Assembly (NCBI RefSeq): GCF_007655135.1
Contig: NC_045128.1
Coordinates: 29,110,811-29,174,810, forward strand
Length of the DNA stretch: 64,000 nt
Direction of reading: 5' to 3'
From: Punica granatum
Taxonomy: Eukaryota > Streptophyta > Magnoliopsida > Myrtales > Lythraceae
Shown: positions 58,141 through 64,000 of the stretch, piece after piece
Position numbering within the stretch: position 1 is the first letter of the stretch
Layout of the letters: each line of letters starts with the position of its first letter
Program-made: the position numbers and the translations under genes
Notes under the pieces: generated by a model
The model's database searches: none
Seen by the model: only the letters and a program-made list of their open reading frames with translations
What the model was told of the DNA's origin: nothing

Positions 58141-61100
58141 AGGAGGTTTAGTTCTTTTTTCTCATTATAATGCGAGTACTATGTCCAATACAGGGTCCGG
58201 CATGTTGGGATGCTTGGCTTGGTTGTTTACAAAAACAAATTTTACTTAACTTTTTCTTAAATTTAATAACACAATCATTACCTTTTTTATCTTATTTTTG
58301 AATTCTTTCACATACTTTTTTTAATTACTTTTGTGTTCTTCTCCTCAAATCAAACTATATCAGACAAAGTGAGAATCCAGCTACTTTTTCTTTTAATAGA
58401 ACGAAGTCTATTGGTGCATGGGTTGACTTTCTTTAAATGAGTTATAGCTATTTAACTTTTTGTAAAGAATTTTCTCATTAAAGACGATTTATTAATTGGA
58501 CGATCTGCATTCTGTGGGCCGGGCCTAAGAACAGCCCAAATCCCAGCCCAACCCAATGGACATTCTGAAGGAAAATCCTCAATTATCTATAGGTCGTCTA
58601 AACTGGGTTTGGGCTCTTTTACCCTCTAAACTATTTTTTTCAGCACATTTAAGAAAGGTTATGCAGGGATTGGATGGGGAGGGTTATAAAGTAATGAAAT
58701 TATGTGGTTTATGGAGCGATTCTTTAATTCTCCATATCCTATGTTTGGATGAGTTTCATTAAAAGGAGATATGTGATGGTATGAGAATTTGAAAAAGATC
58801 TTAACCCTTAATTGTCTTTTATAATGTTATATCAATGATTGATCTTATTGTCCCTCCATATCAACTCAAATTGATGGAATTAATATATGGAGTTTATGAA
58901 GGGTTATGGTGGGATTAGTTATCTCTCCATAACCCTTCCCCTCTTAAAAATTTAAAAACCAAACACGGGTTATTATCATCCCTTCATAACCCTCCAAAAC
59001 CGTCAGTCCAACAACCACTTAGAGAAAAGATATCCCTTCCATTAAAAAATCCGTTAAAGAGGTTGGATACGGCATGTGCTTGGCACATGACTCAACTGAA
59101 AAACTGGAAAAAGAGAAGAAATCTTTAAAATGAAAACTGAAACTTACATGACTCATCTAAAAAAAATAGAAGAGTGTAAAAAAGAAATTTCAAAATGGAA
59201 ACTGAAAATTACAACAAAGAGATTCTTCTCCAGATAAACTATCGCATTAATCATGAGATGTGATATAACTAATGAACTGCATCGGCAGTAGTTGGCCTTT
59301 CACTGCAGCGTGAAAACTAATGCCCGAACCAGGATCTCGCGGAATTAGGATGTGTCTATCGTAGGACCCAAAAAATTGTCCTACCGTGAGATACCAATCT
59401 CATTCATTGGATTTTTTAACTTTTGATCATGACCGTCTATTTACATATTTTGTCCCTTATACAATGGTCCTTCCCTTTTTGTTTTTCATCTTTCACCCAT
59501 TAAATTATCGAGATGTTCCGGATTCGTTTGACATATGGACAAATCACTTTGTGACACATGTCCCAAGTATAACCAACCTAATTAACCAGGTTACTATCCG
59601 AATCAATTAACCAGCTGCCGATTTAAGAGTCGGATAAAAAAGTAACTGGGTTAAGTGGGTCAAAACATCAACTCGGTTAAGAAGAACGCTTTGGTCAATT
59701 AAACCGGTTCATGTTTCTCTATAATCAACCAACAATGGCTTCTGGCGACGCTCTTTTCTCAATGATGATGTTCAGCTCCGTTCACAATGTTAAATCATTT
59801 TTTAAGCGGATGCTCATGTACGGTCGTGCCACGCCACGCCATCCCATTTCAATCTTTTTTCTTTTATTCGGGTTACGACTCCTATGTATGTATAACGTTT
59901 CTGTCCATATATTCTCCATGACGAGGACTACACCTTACACCAACCACCGTCGATTGTAGTGACCAATGAAGGTCACTGGAGGTGTTTTCTTTTTCTAGTA
60001 GTTACAACTCCAATATATTTTTTTTCGCCATTTTTTTCAGGAAATTTGTTTATCTAATTTTACACTTAATGAATATGGATATTTTCCAATGAAGTATGCA
60101 TTATCTAAAAGGAAATTATTTTGTTCCTATTTTATTTTTCTTTCCTAAGCAAGTATGTGATAGTTAGTTCAGGCCGTTTCTTATTTTTACTCAAACTAAC
60201 CTTATTTATTTCATGGAGTTTCCACCAGAGTGAAAGTTCCAGAAACTGTTCCCTATAATCAAGGGAATATTGCAACAACTTCATCCCCACATTTTGCAAT
60301 TACCTTATGTGAGTTACGATATGGGTAGATTATGGGGTACGAGATTTTCGGATATGTGTAATCTACGGGGTACGTGATTTACGAAATAATTTAGCATTAT
60401 TTATTTTTTTAAATGACACGAATTTCATGGTGGGAAGACAGCTTATGAGTAGGGCCAGAGGCAAAAAATTATGGACTACAGAAACGAAGAATCCTACCAA
60501 AAAGAATCTCCTTTTTAGCAGGAGATGAAAATTTTGATTTCGAAGATTTCATATTAAATTAATCTAAGCACATTCTTCAATTAGCCATAATCATATAATA
60601 TGAGGAACATATTCAATCCCCTTAATGATCCGCATGACTCTACAAATCAGTTCCTTCGGACCTCATATGTTCTGTTTCGCATAATCAATTTTCTTCAGAT
60701 TAAGGTTTCAACTACTGATACTGTATTATTTGAATAATGTGCATAAATTTGTTGTATTGTTGTAACGGGGCAACATAAAACATAAGAAAAACTTTTGTTT
60801 GCAGTGCTTGCAACATGCTTGCAATGGACAAGGTCTCTTCTGTTTTTTTCATTTTTGCATATGCTAAAGACAATGGACATCACCTAAATGACAAAATATT
60901 ATGTTCGTTATGCAAAACATATACAATATTCATTGGCAGTATGATCAAAGCACCATTGTGACTTGATAAGTGATGATTTGACCAATGTGGCCCACAGTTC
61001 GGGCGATTACTGGTAGCAATTATTCTAGTTTAGCCTTGGCAGATAATGATGTTCACCTAGGTACATGGGCATAGTTGAAACATCGTACGTTAACATATTA

Positions 61101-61634
61101 TTTTCTTAAGTGACATAGTGTCTTCCTATTATTAAGTATAGGTTGTTCAAGAAAGCAGCAGTGAAGAAGACCTTAATGACAATTAATACTTAGAAACAAT
61201 ATCACATATTAAAAATTGTATTTTCGTCTATTTATGCATCAATATAAGCTAGCCTTAATGTTTGCAAGAGTGATTTCCAATGGGAATAGGTTTATGAAAA
61301 TGACTTTCTTTTGTCATGAGAATAATAATGTTAGTCCTAATTAATTCTTTAATCCGCTCTGGCTACATTTCTCAAAATATCATGAAAATATGCCTCCATA
61401 CTTATACCTTTCATCATCATACCTGATGTCAACTCTGGCAAGTTTTATGTTTTATTATGCAGCTGCTCTTTAATATTCAATTTCTTCATTTTCTAGGTAA
61501 AAAAACAATTTGTCCCTTTTGAATAAATCGTGTTTACTTACCGATGTATTTTTATTTCCTTAATTTTACTTACCTTATTCTTGTTCCTTAATTATAGGGA
61601 TTGCGATATTAAAAACTAACATTCCTCAATTTTA
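58141..61634. other. Gene-free interval downstream of GH3 copy 2
   Basis: No coding similarity found. About 58,640-58,990 contains a diverged inverted arrangement (AGGGTTATAAAGTAATG left, CCATAACCCTTCCCCTCTT right) that may be a MITE without clear ends. Remaining open frames (for example 59,386-59,610 and 59,711-59,959) are unremarkable. Confidence 0.5.
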
Positions 61635-62369
61635 GGGCCCATTTGGTTTGGGGTAGGAAAATGAAAACGGAAACTAAATAAGGTGGAACATGATGGAATC
61701 CGAAACGAAATAACAAATTTGCATTTTTGTTTGGTTTAATAAGTAATAAAATTCAATTCCACTTACTTCTATTTGGTTCATTGCCTACAAAATCGGAATC
61801 AAATTTCAATATATGATAATTATTTCTAATATTTCAAGTGAACAATTAACAAGTATTCATGCAGCTCAATAATTATTCCTATACCATATATAAAGAATAA
61901 AAAAATTCTTAAAAACCAAATTTATCCAATAACATGATATTAAGAAAAAAATTAGAACGAAAGTTCGGTTGAACTTCATAGAAAGCACTGTAATATTGTT
62001 CCACAATTATTCAAAATAAATTAAATAAAGGGTGATTTATTTTGTGAAAATAAAGTGTGATACTTTGGTTGACGATATTTGCTAATTGGAAAAATCTTTC
62101 CATTTGTTGACCAATCACAAGCCTTCGTTTCATTATCGATTAAATTTTTTGAGCAAAATTTTATTTAAAAAAAAACATATAATAGTAATTTTGATTCCCG
62201 TCCCTCATTCCATGGGGGGCTCCAAGGATGGATGATTCTCCCTTATGGGGGCATCGACTCCCTTGCACAAAGGAATCGATTTTTTGTTCTCCCCAAACAA
62301 ATATAAACAATCGGAAGGATCCATTCATATTCCGACTCCCCCCTCAATCTGCATGAACCAAACAGACCC
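61635..62369. mobile_element. Tourist/PIF-Harbinger-like element, TTA duplication
   Basis: 735 bp flanked by TTA (61,632-61,634 and 62,370-62,372). The left end is GGGCCCATTTGGTTTGGGG; the right end inverted is GGGTCTGTTTGGTTCATGC. A TTA duplication with GGG...TTTGGTT ends is the PIF/Harbinger signature. The interior has no transposase. Confidence 0.75.
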
Positions 62370-62955
62370 TTAGGAAACTTCATTAGGAAGTTATTTTCTG
62401 AAAAAAATGAAATTGGGAATTTTTTTCCGGGTAACGACTTAAAAAAAAAAAAAAAGGCCTTCTTCGGCAGTCTCCTTCAAGGGAGATGGTTTCCATGCCG
62501 CATGTCCAATTGAAACCTACAAAATGATTCGTAACAAAGACAACCGTCAATGGCCATCCTTACACTCTTCGGTGTCAATAGATCGCCATTGGTTGCTATT
62601 ACCACGTTGGATCACATAGATGCCATTGGTCACTGCTGCCACATTCACACGGATGCTGAAGTTTCAATAATATTAAACCGTGTGCAGTAATTAACTGGAA
62701 TGATTATTTTAAACCAATTGAATTATAACCGGACCAAGTATTAAACCGACCTTTTCTTTTAAATAACCATTCGATTTGTAAATCTGACTAATTATTGAGC
62801 GGGTCGAGCTAGAATTGTTGGTTGGATCAGTTGAATATGATAGTTGGCACCTTCTCCATGCCACACATCATCAACAGTTAAAAGTTTCAATAACTTTTGA
62901 TATGACATAATAAAGTTGTAACGTAATTAAAACATATGGGGTTTAAAAAGTAATT
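62370..62955. other. Gene-free interval
   Basis: A poly(A) run at about 62,440-62,454 precedes a diverged internal repeat (GCCATTGGT at about 62,584 and 62,621). No gene seen. Confidence 0.4.
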
Positions 62956-62957
62956 TT

Positions 62958-63296
62958 TAGGGGACGTTTGGTGTTATAGTAGAGTTATAACTCTACTCCG
63001 CTCCATCAATGGAAACAAAACAATTGGAAAATTTTATTATTAAAAAATTACTTGTAATAATTATTAAGAAAAAGTATGTGAAAGAATTTAAGATAAAATT
63101 GAAGAAAAAAAGTAATGAATAATTTGGAAAATTTAGTATTAAAAAATTAGTAGTAATAATGGTTAAGAAAAAGTATGTGAGAGAATTTATTATTAAATTA
63201 AAAAAGATTAAAAAATAATGATTGTATTGTTGAATTGAGGAAAAAATATAGTAGAGTGGTTGATTGAAATTTTATTTTGAAACCAAACAAACCCTA
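62958..63296. mobile_element. MITE with GTTTGG-type ends
   Basis: The left end GGGGACGTTTGGTGTT and the inverted right end GGGTTTGTTTGGTTTC form short TIRs. The interior has two copies of a ~110-bp unit around AGTAATAATNNTTAAGAAAAAGTATGTGA. Flanking TTA/TAA are not identical, so the duplication is uncertain. Relative of the 26.8- and 46.5-kb elements. Confidence 0.55.
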
Positions 63297-63330
63297 AAGC
63301 ATATCTAAGTGAAGGGTCCCATCATGGCAC

Positions 63331-64000
63331 ATCTATATACATATATATGAAACAAAGCCCAAGCCGAATTCTCACATCACCACGTCATCAAAAATAAAAA
63401 ATGTAGCTCTCTCACGTTGTCACGTCATTTATTTACATTAAGGAAATTATTATATTCTTATAAAGGAAATAAATATTATCATATAGATTGTTTTAAATTT
63501 GATTAAGTAATTATTTATTAATAGAATATATAAATTATATGTATATATCTCAACGAAATATATACAAGGGAATAAAATATGCAGTAGAATATATGCATTG
63601 TATATTCGTAGGCCAATATATAGATTATTTACAGTGAAATATAGTCTAATAAAGGTATCATAATAATTTACGATATAAATTATATGTCTATATTTATTAT
63701 TGCGGCATTTTAAATATTATATTTCCTTTTATTAAATTTAAACATCTCTCTTTAATTGACTATAAATATGTATTTTATACTACTCGAGTTCTTCGACAAG
63801 TAACAAACGGTAGTTTTTCAAATGAAAGTCGTTTCTCCGCTTTTTTTTTTATCCTCTCCACTCTTTTTTTTTAATGAATTGTCACATGTAGATTTTCCTC
63901 TTTATGATTGAAGCCCCCCAAGTCAAAATCCAGAATCAAGTTATAAGGCATTCAATGGACCCTATAGATGCAATAATGGGTAGGTTCTCGAATGAATATC
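63331..64000 (+). mobile_element. Possible Helitron 5' end, running out of the window
   Basis: TCTATATACATATATATGAA after an A resembles a plant Helitron 5' terminus, followed by AT-rich DNA with no gene up to the window edge. The 3' hairpin/CTRR end would lie outside the window, so this rests on one end only. Confidence 0.3.

Overview
This is nuclear DNA from a flowering plant, probably a eudicot. The genes have short GT-AG introns, the intergenic DNA is AT-rich, and remnants of plant LINE, Ty1/copia, PIF/Harbinger, hAT-like, Mutator-like, Helitron and tRNA-derived SINE elements lie between them. No bacterial, viral or organellar gene is visible. The species cannot be fixed from the sequence alone.

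Layout. 1-14.3 kb is gene-free and repeat-built: a LINE reverse-transcriptase fragment, a SINE with perfect target-site duplications (TSDs), a satellite-like tandem array carrying two inserted MITE-like elements, a dead PIF/Harbinger transposase, a hAT-like element next to a long-armed Mutator-like foldback, an AT-rich higher-order repeat, and a LINE endonuclease fragment. 15.17-19.21 kb is a complete five-exon RbBP5-like (RBL) WD40 gene, a COMPASS H3K4-methyltransferase subunit. 19.6-31.5 kb is a small duplicated cluster. A module made of the tail of RBL, a phytocyanin gene and an RTM2-like (HSP20 plus membrane anchor) gene was copied in tandem, and a third RTM2-like copy lies 6 kb further on. 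The joint is visible at about 22,000. The first phytocyanin is intact and the second has a frameshift. RTM2-like copy A is a pseudogene, copy B is a compact in-frame internal-deletion version of 154 residues, and copy C is full length at 350 residues.

35.3-58.1 kb holds two same-strand GH3 beta-D-glucan exohydrolase genes with identical nine-exon structures, separated by 17 kb of transposon-derived DNA. The downstream copy is intact (633 residues). The upstream copy has a one-base frameshift between its only good ATG and the signal peptide. Between them lie a LINE 3' fragment (zf-RVT and RNase H-like parts), a 38-bp minisatellite inside a repeat of uncertain class, several MITEs, and a complete but decayed copia element (two LTRs, primer-binding site, polypurine tract, perfect 5-bp TSD CATAC) that has jumped into an older foldback element, which has its own 10-bp TSD. 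58.2-64 kb is gene-free and has two or three further transposable elements.

How the genes relate. RBL is nuclear and housekeeping-like. The phytocyanin and GH3 products should be secreted to the apoplast or cell wall. The RTM2-like proteins should be tail-anchored small-heat-shock-like proteins; the founding member restricts long-distance potyvirus movement in phloem. Nothing suggests an operon-like pathway: these are neighbours created by local duplication. I found no convincing undescribed system. The most informative points are the duplication joint, the in-frame RTM2-like deletion, the altered copper loop in the phytocyanins, the frameshifted GH3 start and the nested transposon chronology. 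All exon boundaries were read by eye and have no transcript support.
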